Source: Dolomedes plantarius (Eukaryota; Arthropoda; Arachnida; Araneae; Dolomedidae). From it: a DNA stretch of 64,000 nt. Shown piece by piece: positions 46,000 through 59,010 of the stretch. Made by a program: the position numbers and the translations under genes. The notes beneath the pieces are model-generated. The model was given only the letters and a program-made list of their open reading frames with translations, did no database searches and was not told where the DNA came from. The DNA is taken from positions 221,944,727-222,008,726 of the forward strand of contig OU015490.1 of the NCBI GenBank assembly GCA_907164885.2, in the 5' to 3' direction. The stretch's first letter is position 1, and each line of letters begins with the position of its first letter.

Positions 46000-46074
46000 A
46001 TCCCAGCTGTAGGACTCTAACCCACAGACTCCGGTACCAATTGCAAGCTCCCTAGATATTCGGCCACCATCCTG
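46000..46074 (-). repeat. tRNA-Leu-like SINE head or tRNA relic
   Basis: The minus strand reads CAGGATGGTGGCCGAATATC, with GGAGTCTGTGGGTTAGAGTCC as T-arm region. This resembles the layout of a Leu tRNA but has arm mismatches, so it is not a functional tRNA gene. Confidence 0.5.
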
Positions 46075-46084
46075 TAAAAATTTT

Positions 46085-47033
46085 AAGAATTGGAATATTA
46101 TTAAAATTGTACAAAGAAACTCCAATTACAGAAAACAATACAATCTATCGGTCTCAAATCTCACTTATACAAGAAGAAATGAAGATGAACATTTTATAAT
46201 GCAAATAAATTGTATTCATCATAAGAGCTAAACACTACTGTTGAGTAATCCTGAATTGAGAAATGTTCAGTTTTATTTTTCATATGAGAAAATAACGAAA
46301 ACGTATTAGAGGAGATAGATATAATAATCCTAAGAATGGTTTCTTTTTGTATTATGGAATGAAACGCACGTTAAACAAAACTATTGATCTCTCAACACGC
46401 CTATACAGCTAGAATTGAAGCATAGTAGATTATGATGCTGATGAATAGCTGATCAAAATACTAGATTCATTACCATCTGAAGCATAATGGCTAACAACTT
46501 ATACACATTAGAATAACTACAATAACCCAAAGAATTAGAGTTATATTTATTTATGAAGAGGGATGTTTGACAGGCAAAACCATTCATCTTAGACCGAACA
46601 CAAGCAAAAGAACTGAAGTCCTGCATATTGTAATGCTAGTAGGTATAATTGATCCAACTTCCAGACTCATTAATCATATTTGGTTCGTTGGCCCATAGTG
46701 TATCTTCTTTTTATCAGATTAAAAACTTAAAAATCAAAATTTTATATAATTTATGAAAAGAAACATAAAAGCAAAACTATTGATCTCAGATTATGCAACA
46801 AGAACTGAAGCGCAGCATATTATAATGCTAATGAACAACTGACCAAAATTTCCAATTCACAACACATTTAGGTTTTTTGCCCTACAACTTGCATTCATCA
46901 TAATAGATGGAATGATTTAAAGAATCAATGTTCTATTTAATTTGTGGAAAGAAACATACAAAAAAAACTATACATCTCAGATCACGTACATGCCACAAGA
47001 ATGCTTATAATGCAAGTGAACAACTTATCTAAA
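46085..47033. repeat. Degenerate tandem array, period about 195 bp
   Basis: The marker AAAACTATTGATCT or a variant lies at 46377, 46576, 46773 and 46964 (steps 199, 197, 191), with a weaker first unit near 46140. Units share GAACTGAAGC, CATATTATAATGCTA and TGAAAAGAAACATA. Confidence 0.75.
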
Positions 47034-47487
47034 TCCACATGCTTAGTTTTCAAATGAATAATCTCAAATTAGTAATCTAACCAGTCTTCATTACTCCTTT
47101 GCAGTTCAAGCGTATGCTAATTACTCATTTGTAATACTTACCTAATGTTACCTAAGACTACAATGAAAAAGAAACTTCGTATTCTGTGATTTCACATTCA
47201 TCAAAAGAAATGTATTTCTAATAAAATTTCAATTCTAACAAACAGCCAAATACACATGCACATGCGTCCACATGCGTAGTTTTCAAATGAATAATCTCAA
47301 ATTAGTAATCTAACCAGTCTTCATTACTCCTTTGCAGTTCAAGCGTATGCTAATTACTCATTTGTATTACTTACCTAATGTTACCTAAGACTACAATGAA
47401 AAAGAAACTTCGTATTCTGTGATTTCACATTCATCAAAAGAAATGTATTTCTAATAAAATTTCAACTCTAACAAACAGCCAAATAAC
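47034..47487. repeat. Recent tandem duplication, 233-bp period
   Basis: 47034-47253 recurs at 47267-47486 with only a handful of differences over about 220 bp (for example TCCACATGCTTAG against TCCACATGCGTAG). It lies at the end of the 195-bp array. Confidence 0.9.
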
Positions 47488-47575
47488 TTTCGTATGAGTT
47501 ATTCGTTATAGTGTTGCTCGATTAGTGATGGAGGGGGATGCTATCACATTTGCACCTTATGGTATTCATCTGTAC

Positions 47576-47981
47576 CAGGGGTACTCAAACTGCGGCCCAC
47601 CAAGCTTTTATGTGCGGACAGAAACATTCACACTCATTATCAGGCAAGTGAATTTATAAATATTATTTTGGAAATTTGGTCCCGAAAAATACAAAACTGT
47701 ACAAAAATCTATAGAAACCAGCTTACTGATTCTTTCTTACCTTAATGATGTATTGAGAGTAGCATGTACCAAGTACAAATATCATTTGTTTTAAATAGTC
47801 AAAAGTTTGTCTCAGCATTAAAAATTATACTAATTTTTAAGTAAACTTTTGAATACATTTAAGTTTTGAGTTCAATTTTTAACATTATTACATTATGAGG
47901 TATAGTGTATTATCTTGCGGCCCGCGTAACGTAGAAAACACATGCATGTGACCCTAGGGAAAAAAACGTTGAGTATGGTTG
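47576..47981. mobile_element. hAT-like MITE, 406 bp
   Basis: The left end CAGGGGTACTCAAACTGCGG and the inverted right end CAACCATACTCAACG share TACTCAA; CGGCCC blocks lie near both ends, as in many hAT elements. The flanks ATCTGTAC and ATCCAGAC match at five of eight positions, compatible with an aged 8-bp duplication. Non-coding. Confidence 0.6.
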
Positions 47982-48101
47982 ATCCAGACTATTAGACTTA
48001 GTCTTGTGGATAAGTTCTGATTTTCAGCAAGGCCATGAGCTACAGGGGCGTACGCCTGCGAAAATACTATTGGCTGTGCAAAGAGCAAGACCCCCAGAGA
48101 G

Positions 48102-48305
48102 CTAAGGGATTCCGAATTTGTTTTTCCCTTTAAAGTAGAAATTTACGGGAAAAAATTCAATGGGAGATTTTTCAATCACTCCATCTGGACTATTGCGAAT
48201 ATATTTATCATATAATTCGGGGTATTCTTTGGCGAGTCTTTTTTCAAGTGGCTTCTCACAATTAGAATCGAGGTGTAGAGAGGTAAAAAAAATATAATAA
48301 TTGCT
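48102..48305 (-). other. Exon-like open frame, unknown product
   Basis: The minus strand encodes CEKPLEKRLAKEYPELYDKY, then IRNSPDGVIEKSPIEFFPVN and FYFKGKNKFGIP before a stop at 48102. The composition resembles a true protein and differs from the AT-rich noise around. I do not recognise it. A pyrimidine-rich stretch and an AG precede it (near 48258), so it may be a decayed terminal exon. Confidence 0.3.
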
Positions 48306-48317
48306 TACACTCTGTAA

Positions 48318-48500
48318 TGGGCCACCCATATGGTATAGTGGTTAGCGTCGTATTCTTCCACTCAGTGGGCTTGGATTAAAATCCCGAGTAAGGCCTGGTC
48401 GTTGTCCCCTAATATGGAACAATGGTGGCTAAACTAAATGGGGTTCCCATAATAAAGTAGCCAGCAATACTTCGCGGTGAATAACAAAAGGTGAATGTCT
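48318..48500 (+). repeat. tRNA-derived SINE, family shared with 61180
   Basis: The A box TGGTATAGTGGTTAGC is at 48331-48346 and a decayed B box GGATTAAAATCCC at 48373-48385. The body has GGTTCCCATAATAAAGTAG and TTCGCGGTGA, which recur in the copy at 61180-61340. Confidence 0.7.
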
Positions 48501-49201
48501 TATCACAAGGGGCATTAGGGAAAAATAAAACTATGAAAAGGTGGAAATTAAAAGTAAAGGAGAAGATCTTCAATATGCACCGTGGTTTCAGTTATTTTAT
48601 TAATATAAATTTATATATCAGTGGACTGTATAAGAATTCATTACCAAAAATATTTAATGTTCTTGTTTAAGTGCAACTAATCAATCTTCTTACATCTTTT
48701 AATAAATGTAATACTGGAATGGATTATCTTTAACATCATCTGAATAATACTTGAATAATAAGTCAAAACTAAAAAATTTAGTTCGATGCATGCATCCTTA
48801 AAATGCATTTAATAATTGACTTCATTTTAACATATAACTGTTGAATTCATGACCCACTGAATAACCCTTCGGAATTAGGTTTTACAAAATGAATAATTGA
48901 CTCCAAAATGTCAACAGTTTATCAACAGTAATCTGCACAGAATATTTAACAAAAAAGAATAAACGGAATCGTATCCAACATAGCGATTTTTGAATTCCTT
49001 AGAATATAATATACACCACAACAGGTTAAAACGTTCCTTAGCAATTTTTTTTGCCATGACTCAGTTTGTGCAACAACAACAGAATAAAAAACATTTTAGC
49101 TTGAAGTAAAAAAAAAGTTACATACTGATGCCATCTATTGACCAAAAACACAATTAGAATACAAATTACAAATAATATGATGAATTAAATGAAACAATTA
49201 T
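48501..49201. other. AT-rich intergenic, nothing recognised
   Basis: No domain-bearing frame or clear repeat boundary. Confidence 0.5.
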
Positions 49202-49203
49202 TA

Positions 49204-50421
49204 CACTCAAGAGCCAAAACATTATGACCACCCCTACATTTTGGAATGAATTTACCTGGTTGACGTGGAAGGCACGTGATCAGACGGAAGTGGTATTTAA
49301 CTGCTGCTGGAGAGTCTGAAGAATCATTCTTTCACTTACTTCTGTGTGTGATGGGAAAGGCTGCGGATCTAAGCGACTTTGATAGAGGGCAGGTTGTAAT
49401 GGCTCGAAGGTTCGGAACAAGTATTTCCGAAACTGCACGACTCGTGGGTTGTTCGCGACCTACAGTTGTTAGTACTTATGCAAAGTGGATGAATGACGGT
49501 GAAACCAGCAGTAGACGACATGGTGTTGGACGTCCACACGCTATCAAAGAAAAAGGTCGTCGGAGGCTGTCTAGCATGGTGAAGCAAAACTGGATCCAGA
49601 CAGTGGCTTTGCTGACAGCCCAATACAATGCAGGGCCAAGTAGAATAGTATCACAGCACACTGTTCAGCGGACACTGTTGGATATGAGGCTACGCAGCAA
49701 ACGTCCCACTCGTGTGCCTTTGCTGACCAAGCGTCATCGCCAACTGCGCCTGCGCTGGGCCCGGGAACATCGCGACTGGTCCATGGATCAGTAGGGGAGA
49801 GTCGCCTGGTCAGATGAATCACGGTTTGTCATTCATCACGCCAATGGCCGTGTCAGGATACGCCGTCTTCCAGGCGAACTGTTGCTCCCTCATTGTACAG
49901 TAGGTCATACACAGGCCGGTGGTAGCGGTATTATGCTTTGGGGGACGTTCTCTTGGGCGTCTCTGGGACCCGTGGTTGTGGTAGAGCAGACCATGAATGC
50001 TACACGGTATCTGAACATCATTGCGGACCAGTTGCACCCTTACATGGCCTCTGTTTTTCCAGCTGGAAATAGAATGTTCCAACAGGACAACGCCCCGTGT
50101 CACAAGGCTAAAATTGTGTTGGAGTGGTTCCAGGAACCTGATGCTGAATTCCAGTTAATGTCCTGGCCGCCTAACTCACCGGATCTCAATCCGATAGAAC
50201 ACATTTGGGTGTCATGGGACGGCAGCTCAGAGTTCAAAGACCACCAATTCGCAATATCTCGGATTTGCGTGACCGTTGCTTAAACATCTGGTACAATCTG
50301 TCTCCGGCCATCTACCAAGGACTTGTGGCATCCATGCCAAGGCGGGTTGAAGCTGTGTTGCGCACTAAAGGTGGGCCAACTCGTTATCGAAAGGTGGTCA
50401 TAATGTTTTGGCTCTTGAGTG
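49204..50421 (+). mobile_element. Complete Tc1-like transposon, copy 2
   Basis: Same ends as 8385-9603 (CACTCAAGAGCCAAAACATT and its inverse), flanked by TA, 1218 bp, opposite orientation. Nucleotide identity to copy 1 is high throughout by eye. Confidence 0.93.
49351..50391 (+). pseudogene. Tc1-like transposase, one stop and one frameshift
   Basis: It is the counterpart of the intact protein at 8416-9456, from [20 protein letters not shown] onward. A TAG replaces the Trp codon after DWSMDQ (49792-49794). The catalytic block is otherwise intact: [30 protein letters not shown]. One base is missing just after HIW (about 50208), shifting the last 60 codons, which continue in the next frame to GGPTRY. 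The Asp-to-Glu spacing is 36, as in copy 1. Confidence 0.9.
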
Positions 50422-50915
50422 TATAATGAATTATTTAAAAATAAAAATAAAAATAGTAAGTCTTTTATGAAGACTGAACATGCATAAACACATGATTCGA
50501 CAGTAGCTGAAAACTTTCTAATGTAACAAGAAAGAAAGAAAAGAAGGGGATTTTTTATGGGAAGCGATCTCTGACCATACACTCGCCCTTAAAGCCAATG
50601 GCTGTTCCATGATGTGATTGTGAGTTCAGACTACATCTTCCCCCCTCCACCTCTGTCCAGAGGATATTATGACACTTGTAATGCTTTATGTTTAAGAAGT
50701 GTGATAGTATTTCAGTAGTAGCGTTTTAAACATGGTATTCTGGAGATGCATAGACGCAAGCGATAGACTTAACTTTATTTTAAAGCGGAGGCACTTGTCG
50801 TCAAACATTCATCTATACTATGCCGCAGTTTACTGTCTATTTTATTATGTGGGACCATATAGGCGGACATCATTAACCTCTATGAAGGGACGACACAAAC
50901 AGAGGCATTTTTCGT
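50422..50915. other. Intergenic, nothing recognised
   Basis: The frame at 50732-51001 runs into the SINE head and shows no domain. Confidence 0.5.
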
Positions 50916-50995
50916 GGGGCGATGTCGGGATTCGATCCGAGCACCGTCAGCACCGAAAACCAGAATGCTGTACAACAGAGCTACCACAAGCCCAG
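50916..50995 (-). repeat. tRNA-derived SINE head
   Basis: On the minus strand GTGGTAGCTCTGTTGTACAG is a good A-box region and GGATCGAATCCCG (complement of 50926-50938) a good B box. The tRNA-like part would be followed by a body toward 50880 and beyond, with no clear end. Confidence 0.65.
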
Positions 50996-51314
50996 ACGTA
51001 AGTTCATGTTTTGTAAACCTTGTCAAGTATCAACTGGCTTAGTTTCATATATATTGTTCCTTAGCCCTTTTTCTAGTCCTCATACAACAATGAAAAACTA
51101 TAAGAAGAGACCATTATGTTCCAAGGGAAAAATAATCTTTATCTTAAATTTTTCACGTTCATATATAAGGCGTCATCCCAAGAAGGGTTATCCCAAGGCG
51201 TCATCCCAAGGGTTATTCCCAACCTGAATTTTATAAGATAACGTAGTAAGTGTGTGATGCATGTTGCTTTCTCTGTTGGTGTAATCAGCTTCAAAACGTT
51301 TTTTAGTCATCATA

Positions 51315-52089
51315 CAGGGTTCCCACCTATAACCGTTACACCCCCTTAACTTCTAAACGGTGAAAGCTTTGGCCATAAAGTTGGTGTCTAGGTATAGTAA
51401 AAAGGCTATGTGCTACTCGAGGAGACAATTTACAACGCCATCTATTAGCAAATTTTGGAATTAGCGTTTTTATCTCAAAAAACGTTACGAGATACGGGAA
51501 AAAAAGTCAATTACAAAGTTGTTCAGCATTATCGATTTAGTAAGTAAAGGCACCTTGCACACATTAATACTTAAAGCAGAATGTAGAAAATGAACATTTC
51601 TTTGGTCACGATTTCGAAAGTTGTCATGTCATAAAGCCTGGATGAAAGAAACTGAGACACTTCTCTATCTTCAGGATCTTTTATTTACGTTGCTGAAAAT
51701 GCTCTCCATTAGCCGCTATAAACATTTGCACTCTGGGCTGGATTTGTCGCTGCACTTTGTGCAACATCCACTCTTTACGACATGACAATTTCCGAAATCG
51801 TGACAAACAAATGTTGATTTTCTACATTCTGTTTTAAGTATTAATGTGCGCAAGGTGTCTTTTCTTACTAAATCGATGATGCTGAACAACTTTGTAATTG
51901 ACTTTTTTACCGTATCTCGTATCGGTTTTTGAGATAAAAACGCTAATTCCAAAATTTGCCGATAGATGGCGTCGTAAGTTGTCTCATCGTGTAGCGCATA
52001 GCGTTTTGACTGTACCTAGACACCAACTTTATGGCCTAAGCTGTCACCGTTTAGAAGTTAAGGTGTAATAGATATAGGTAGGAACGCTG
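51315..52089. mobile_element. Fold-back element with arms of about 325 bp
   Basis: 51315-51640 and 51770-52089 are inverted repeats (for example TGGCCATAAAGTTGGTGTCT against its inverse near 52020). The ends are CAGGGTTCCCACC and CAGCGTTCCTACC, flanked by TA. The central 130 bp has no convincing frame; the 78-residue frame at 51716-51952 lies mostly in the right arm. Confidence 0.85.
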
Positions 52090-52091
52090 TA

Positions 52092-53310
<1,219 letters not shown>

Positions 53311-53757
53311 CTGGACTGACGCAAATTTTTAATTGTTCTCTACCCATTAAAATTTAATTTTCTGCCCTTTTCTTCCAAATAGGGAAGCCATATTCATATA
53401 ATCTCAATTTTAGCCTTTTGAACATAAAACGGCATTAAATTGGTTTTCAAGTGTAAGGAAAAGAACAAATAATCCAATGGTAACTTATTATAACTTATAC
53501 CACAACGATTTCAAAGTTTCATAGATTGCCAAGCACCTATTTCAAGAAATTACATGCAAAGACACCTCCTCAATCAGTGCAAGTTAGTGCATCGCTTACA
53601 CATACGCTTAAATTGATAGATAAAAGTTATACTACAGTGAATGAAAATGTTTCATAAACATCTTAAAGATCAGACAAACATGTCATATAAAACCAATGGA
53701 AATATTGTTTTAGGTATCTATTCAATGATATTAAAATGAAGAAAAAATATATAAATA

Positions 53758-53930
53758 CAGTGAAACTTCTGAATGGCGGCCAGTGATGATTCCGCAAAAA
53801 CATTTGCCGTTCTGAGGAGTGGTAGTCTAACAGAGGTTTCTTCCATAACATTGGCTCCATGGAGTCTTAATAATAGGTTCTGAACAAAATATAGTCGTTT
53901 GACGGGTAGCCAGCTAAAAAAGTTTCACTC
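53758..53930. mobile_element. pogo/Tigger-like MITE, 173 bp
   Basis: The left end CAGTGAAACTTCTGAATGGC and the inverted right end GAGTGAAACTTTTTTAGCTG are flanked by TA. The CAGTG(A)AAC-type end is usual for pogo-derived MITEs. No coding content. Confidence 0.55.
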
Positions 53931-53932
53931 TA

Positions 53933-54770
53933 TATAATTCTTATATTTATAGATTTCTTGTGTTACTTGGTTTCATGTGTTTGTTAGTATGTGTTAATCT
54001 TTTTACAGAGATTTCAATAAAAAACATTGTTAGTCATCGTAGAAAATTTTTTGAACATGATTTGCATTTCTAAAGAAAAATTTACATTCGGGAAGTCAAT
54101 TTTAATCCTGGTCTGCATAATAAAGTAAAATTACCCTGTAAAAATATATATTATACAAAGTATAGCAAATGCAATTCATTTTTGTTCAATATTTTCTTTA
54201 TTTATGCAAGTTTTGTAAATTTATATACACTTTAAAATCAGTCTACAGGCTCATAAAAGCCCTTGTTAAATTTGGACTGTGCAGGATTTGGAATGAGCAT
54301 TATGCCAGGGATTTTCTGAAGAGGTTTAATATATTGTTCAGTGTTTAACATCGTGTTAAAGCTGTTTAGATATATTTAAATTTTACCCAAGTAAAGTTCT
54401 TACACAGGAATAAAGATCACAATGTCAATGACATGTATGTAGGTAACATTTGCAATCTACTAAAATTTATCTCCGCTATAATATAAAATTGTGTTTGTTT
54501 ATAGTAAAAGGGTGATTTATGGGTTACTCCACGCTAATGTATTGGTTACACTTTTACTATATTTTAATCGATCTATTAATATTATTTACATTCTGAACGA
54601 TTTTCTTTTCTCTCCTCTGATGAGGCTGCAATTAAGGGCTAAAGTGAGCTTTATAGAGAGTGCGGCAAAATCGACGTTTACATTTCAAAGAGAAACAAAA
54701 AATGAACAAAATAATTTAGAGATAAAAGCTTTCATATTTTAGAAGAATAGCAATCTAGTTTTTTTCCCAC
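53933..54770. other. AT-rich intergenic, nothing recognised
   Basis: The frame at 54491-54742 has no domain. Confidence 0.5.
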
Positions 54771-54771
54771 A

Positions 54772-55045
54772 AAAACTAAACTAAACTCATGGCACAACAG
54801 TCCGAATGTGGACCAAGGCCGGTGGGGCCAATCTACGATTTCTTGACCGTGGGCTTAGGGGGCCATACAGCATATGTCTCAGTCAGGTGGTCAACCTGGC
54901 GTGGGACCGCCAGAGTTTAGTTCCCAAGCATGCTTGGTCCTCATTTTATCGACCTTCTCAAGGGATTAAAGGCTGAGTCGACCTTGCCCTATCGCAGGAT
55001 CGAACCCTGGACCTGTGGTGTTGAGTCAACGACTGCCGCATTTAA
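54772..55045 (-). repeat. tRNA-derived SINE with (AGTTT)n tail
   Basis: On the minus strand the B box AGGGTTCGATCC (complement of 54997-55008) follows a GGCAGTCGTTGACTC A-box-like block. The body runs to a tail of GTTTAGTTTAGTTTT (complement of 54774-54788). Length about 275 bp; GC-richer than the surroundings. Confidence 0.7.
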
Positions 55046-56442
55046 AAAGAGCGCTGCTATCGCTGTATATGTACTATGTGGCGTCTTGTGAGCAGACGAG
55101 GTGAGCTCCGAGTGGAGAACGGTAGTTCAGAGATGAAACAATAAAACCACGAGAAAACCCAATATACAGTCCATATTTAATTTTGAGTTGTGTCATTTAA
55201 TTTAAAGAGTATTGAGCTATCGATGGTCCAAACATTGTGGTGTGGCAGCTTGGAGGTCGATGGAAGTTTATAAATGGTCCATAGTATTCTAAGGGTCTAT
55301 TGGGGGTCTATGATAAATTTTTCTGTCTTAAAATTTAATTTATTTTTTAGGAATATAATTATTAGATAAAAATATCCCTTTTAATATGTATATATACAGA
55401 TTTGCATAAGGCGGAGTAGTCCATGCATCTGAAGTTGAAAGTCATCACGCTTTTGTATGTACATCGAATGCCGCAGTCGGATTTTACTTGTGTACCAACA
55501 CTCGGCAGAACTGTTGAAATCCAATGGACCTTAAACAGCACATGGGTCCCCCCCGATTCAACCATGACAAGCAGTTTCGTTTTTTCTCTTCGCAATGTTT
55601 GTACAATTACGATCTGTGTTTATGAAATCTTTTTTATACTTCTGTTATTAAAAATGAAAATAGTACAAAAATAATAAAACATAACCCAAATGAACAACTT
55701 TTTCTAATTTTTTCGGCATATTCTTAGTCAAATTTTTATCTGTAAGTGTTTTCTATCTGCATAATGTGGTACAGTTATTTACATCTGTAAATGATCTTAG
55801 ATATTTTTTTCCAACATGCAATTTTTACGTGTCTCAGGGTAAATAAATTATTCATCTTTTGAAAGTACTTCCAAAATATCCTGTTATATGCAAAATTCAT
55901 CGAACTTATTCTTCAAGGAAATATATCTTTTTCTTTCCCTGAATGAGAAAAACTTCATGTTTCTTATAAGTAACCTTTATCTAACCTCTTCATGCAAAAA
56001 AAATCTCACTGCTTCTTTTGTGAAGGGAAATTAATTCATATTTTCTTTATTCTAAAAAGAGGGTATAATTATAGGGAACTCGTCATCAGGGTGATTAGGC
56101 GGCAACGACCATAGTTTTATTTACAGTAATCGTCGAAAATGTCCCGTCAGGTGATCAAAATTTCTTAGGTTTTTAGAAATTACATCGTCATTAGCAGAAC
56201 TTGGAATAAAACAGTAGAATGCATCGTATGAAAAATGAAATATTTCTCCATTTGGCATTTCCAAACAAATCAGAATTTATCAACAAAGTTGATTTCTTTC
56301 AATCACATAAAACTGAGCCCTTAATCATGATTAACTTTAGATTTATAGTTACTGATTGTTTACCTTTTTTTACTGAAACTCGTCATGTAGGTGGGTATAT
56401 TGACATCGGTTTATTTTAGCTCTAGCTTTAGCCCCTTTAATC
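55046..56442. other. AT-rich intergenic with unassigned frames
   Basis: Opposed frames at 55362-55595 (minus) and 55423-55674 (plus) sit in a slightly GC-richer stretch, but neither has a domain I recognise. A dispersed repeat relic is possible. Confidence 0.45.
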
Positions 56443-56444
56443 TA

Positions 56445-57522
56445 CAGTGGTGGCAAAAAGTCCTGAACACACTCACTTTTTTGCCTAATTTTTGTGTTTG
56501 ATTTAATTTTTCGTTATTAAATTATCGTACTATCTTAACTATTATTATAGATTTAATGTATTTTTTCATGCTGATTTCAAATCTGTATGTAGAATTCATG
56601 TAAAGTGAATAGTTTCATCAATAACTTGAAAAAACCATGATAAGACAAGCCCAAGGACACTGTAATAATGAGTAACTGTTTTCAAACAATGAAATGCTCC
56701 GTTATTCCAACCAATCAGAGAGCATTAGGGATGAAGGGTTGAAAGCAGAATGTGCAGCATGTTTTAATGTATTGGAAGCAGTTATGTGTTGCAATTTGAA
56801 GTGCTTGTGTGGAAAATATTAGAATTATGGGTAAATTTTCATTTCTTCTGGATAATAAAAGGTACAAAATAATACTTCTGAAAGAAGAAGGTTATTCTAT
56901 GCGCCAAATTGCTGTTCAAGTACCATGTGGTCTTTCTACTGTCGGGAGAACGTTGAAAAATTATTCTGAAACACATTCTATTGCGGATATGAAGCGATCA
57001 GAACGACCGAGAAAAACAACTTTATGTGAAGACAGGGAATTGCACAGGATTTCACTTTCAAACAAAAAGCTTAATTCACCGCAAATTATGAAACAACAGA
57101 CTATGACATTGAATGTGATTGTCTGTCCAAGAACTGTGAGAGGAAGACAACTGGAAATTAGATTACGAGGCTGCAAACCTCACCCAAAACCATTACTGAC
57201 CGATTTTCAAGGCAAGAGGAGATTGGCGTAAGCAAGAGATCATTCATAATGGACTATTAAAGACTGGGAAAATGTAATATTAAGTGATGAAAGTCAGTTT
57301 TGTATTTCTGGTAACCAAAGTTGTGCCTGTGTAAGACGACACTCTCATGAGGAATTCAGCCCTCAGTGTCTGAAGCTCACAGTAAAGCACCCAACGAAAG
57401 TGATGATATCGGGTTGCATGTTTTCTCGTGGTGTTGGAATACTTCACATCGTAGGCCGAATAGTGAAAGCCAAGGATTACAATGAAATACTACAAAATAA
57501 ATTGCTACCAAGAAGAATCATA
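56445..57522 (+). mobile_element. Tc1-like transposon, 3' part lost
   Basis: The left end CAGTGGTGGCAAAAAGTCCT is preceded by TA. No matching right end was found; the element is cut off by a Harbinger MITE remnant at about 57523. Confidence 0.75.
56827..57522 (+). pseudogene. Tc1-like transposase, truncated
   Basis: The start at 56827 (MGKFSFLLDNKRYKIILLKE) is preferred to the one at 56809. A helix-turn-helix follows (YSMRQIAVQVPCGLSTVGRT), then a linker with ERPRKTT. The first frame stops at 57231. The next segment has the first catalytic Asp in VILSDESQFCI (about 57275), then TVKHPTKVMISGCMFSRGVG and AKDYNEILQNKLLP. The second Asp and the Glu are missing, so it is dead. Confidence 0.8.
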
Positions 57523-57633
57523 GGACTCCAAACAATTAGCAATGAAATTTTTAACGCCTATGATTGGTTTATTTTCGTCTCAACGTCATCTTTTCCTTAA
57601 TGCAACGCAACGGACTCCTATGTGAACAGGCCC
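57523..57633. mobile_element. Harbinger-like MITE remnant
   Basis: Matches the reverse complement of the left part of the MITE at 3055-3234 (blocks AAACAATTA, ATGATTGGTTTATTT, CGTCATC, CTATGTGAACAGGCCC) and ends at TAA 57634-57636. The other half is missing. Confidence 0.7.
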
Positions 57634-57636
57634 TAA

Positions 57637-59010
57637 CTCTTGCAGTGCGGAAATCAGATTAAAGCTCTTCTATCAGTTCGTGACATATGTGTCAGCGTAA
57701 CTCTTGTTCTAACTTCGGAAAATATTGTGGGATTACAGTTAACTACAAGTATGTGTTTCAGATTGAGGTTACATTGGATTCTCCCTCAGCAGAAACAGGT
57801 GTGTTTTATGAAGAGATTGTCTCGATCAAAAAGTACGAAAAGTAATCATACTTATGTTTTAGAAACATTAGAAATATTTTCTTGAGGAAGTTTCGGATGC
57901 ATTTATAACAACAATATACACACTCGTATAATTTGTACACTGTGTAACAGTGATTGAGTGTATGCTATAGCCTTTAACGTCTTTACAAAAATAAACTATT
58001 TTTTCGATGTATTTATTAACTCGCTTTCTTGTTTGTTTGTGTGTTTGTCGAGTACAAATCTTGGAATCGATTTTTAACTAACTTCCCGACTAGCAGGACA
58101 TTTGAAAGTTTTAGAATAGCTCAGAACACGATGACAATGCATTTTTTTATACTTTTAGCAATCTCTAAGCAGAATTGAATTAACTTTCAGTTATTTTCAG
58201 TTAATTTTGCTTTGTAGACTGGTGCAGCCATCTATCGGCCGAAACGGGAACGAAAAGTTAAACGCAAATTAACTGCCAATTAACTTCATTTTCTCTCAAG
58301 CTGATGGGATAATTCATCAAAAAAATTTTAAAGTATTTATTAATACATAGAATTGTCAAGTTTATATGACTCAACAGAAAATTTAAAAACATGGTATATA
58401 AAAAGTTCTTTTTATCTTGTAATTATATAGTTTACACACCAAGAGAAGAAGAAGGTCTCACAGTTTGATTGTAGCTGCTATTATTTAAGATGATCAATTT
58501 TAAAAAATATCTTTTTCAGGAAATTAGTTTAATTTATTTAATATTTTCTCACTTATTATCTTCTATTTATAATCAGAGTTCACAATAAAGAAGTTTATAC
58601 TTTATATCACTTACATAATAAAAACGTAGAGTGAAAATTTGCTATGGTAACTAATATATTCATCGATGCAAATAATTTGAAATTATATAAATTAAATTAT
58701 ATGTAATATTTGTGGATTTTACTTGACAAAATTTAGCATATGATGCAAGTAAAGACAACTCTTTAAATAGCATTAACATACAATGATCTAATACGAATAG
58801 TCTAATGATTGCCCCTTGGATGTGATTGAATGATCTTTTTATATATCAATTCAAGACCTGAAGAATATTTTCACACGTGGTATAATTGTAAACTCTTCTT
58901 ATACTTTCCATAATTCTTATACTTTCCATAAAAGCATAATCTTATTCTATGAAACTTCAAGGTAAGTTTTATTATTTTAAATTAACTAATTGCCTTTATA
59001 ATTAAATCTA
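57637..59010 (+). repeat. Segmental duplication, unit A
   Basis: Blocks shared in order with unit B (59196-60985): GTTCGTGACATATGTNTCAG, CAGCAGAAACAGGTGTGTTT, CAATCTGATTGTAG-like, TTGCTA(T/C)GGTAA(C/T)TAAT, TTTTACTTGACAAAATTTAG and AATTAAATCTAATTTTATTT. An exon-like block lies inside at 57773-57870. Confidence 0.75.
57773..57870 (+). other. Exon-like block in unit A, with a stop
   Basis: After TGTGTTTCAG at 57763-57772 the frame reads IEVTLDSPSAETGVFYEEIV, then SIKKYEK and a TAA, then SYLCFRN. The counterpart at 59328 has a Gln codon in place of the stop and lacks one codon. The product is not recognised. Confidence 0.4.

Noticed and set aside
46000..46074. A functional tRNA-Leu gene
   Set aside because: The layout is Leu-like but several stems are mismatched.
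50916..50995. A functional tRNA gene
   Set aside because: A and B boxes are good but acceptor and anticodon stems do not pair cleanly, and the sequence continues as a SINE body.
55362..55674. Opposed short frames as a host gene
   Set aside because: Neither strand gives a domain, splice sites or codon bias that I can support.
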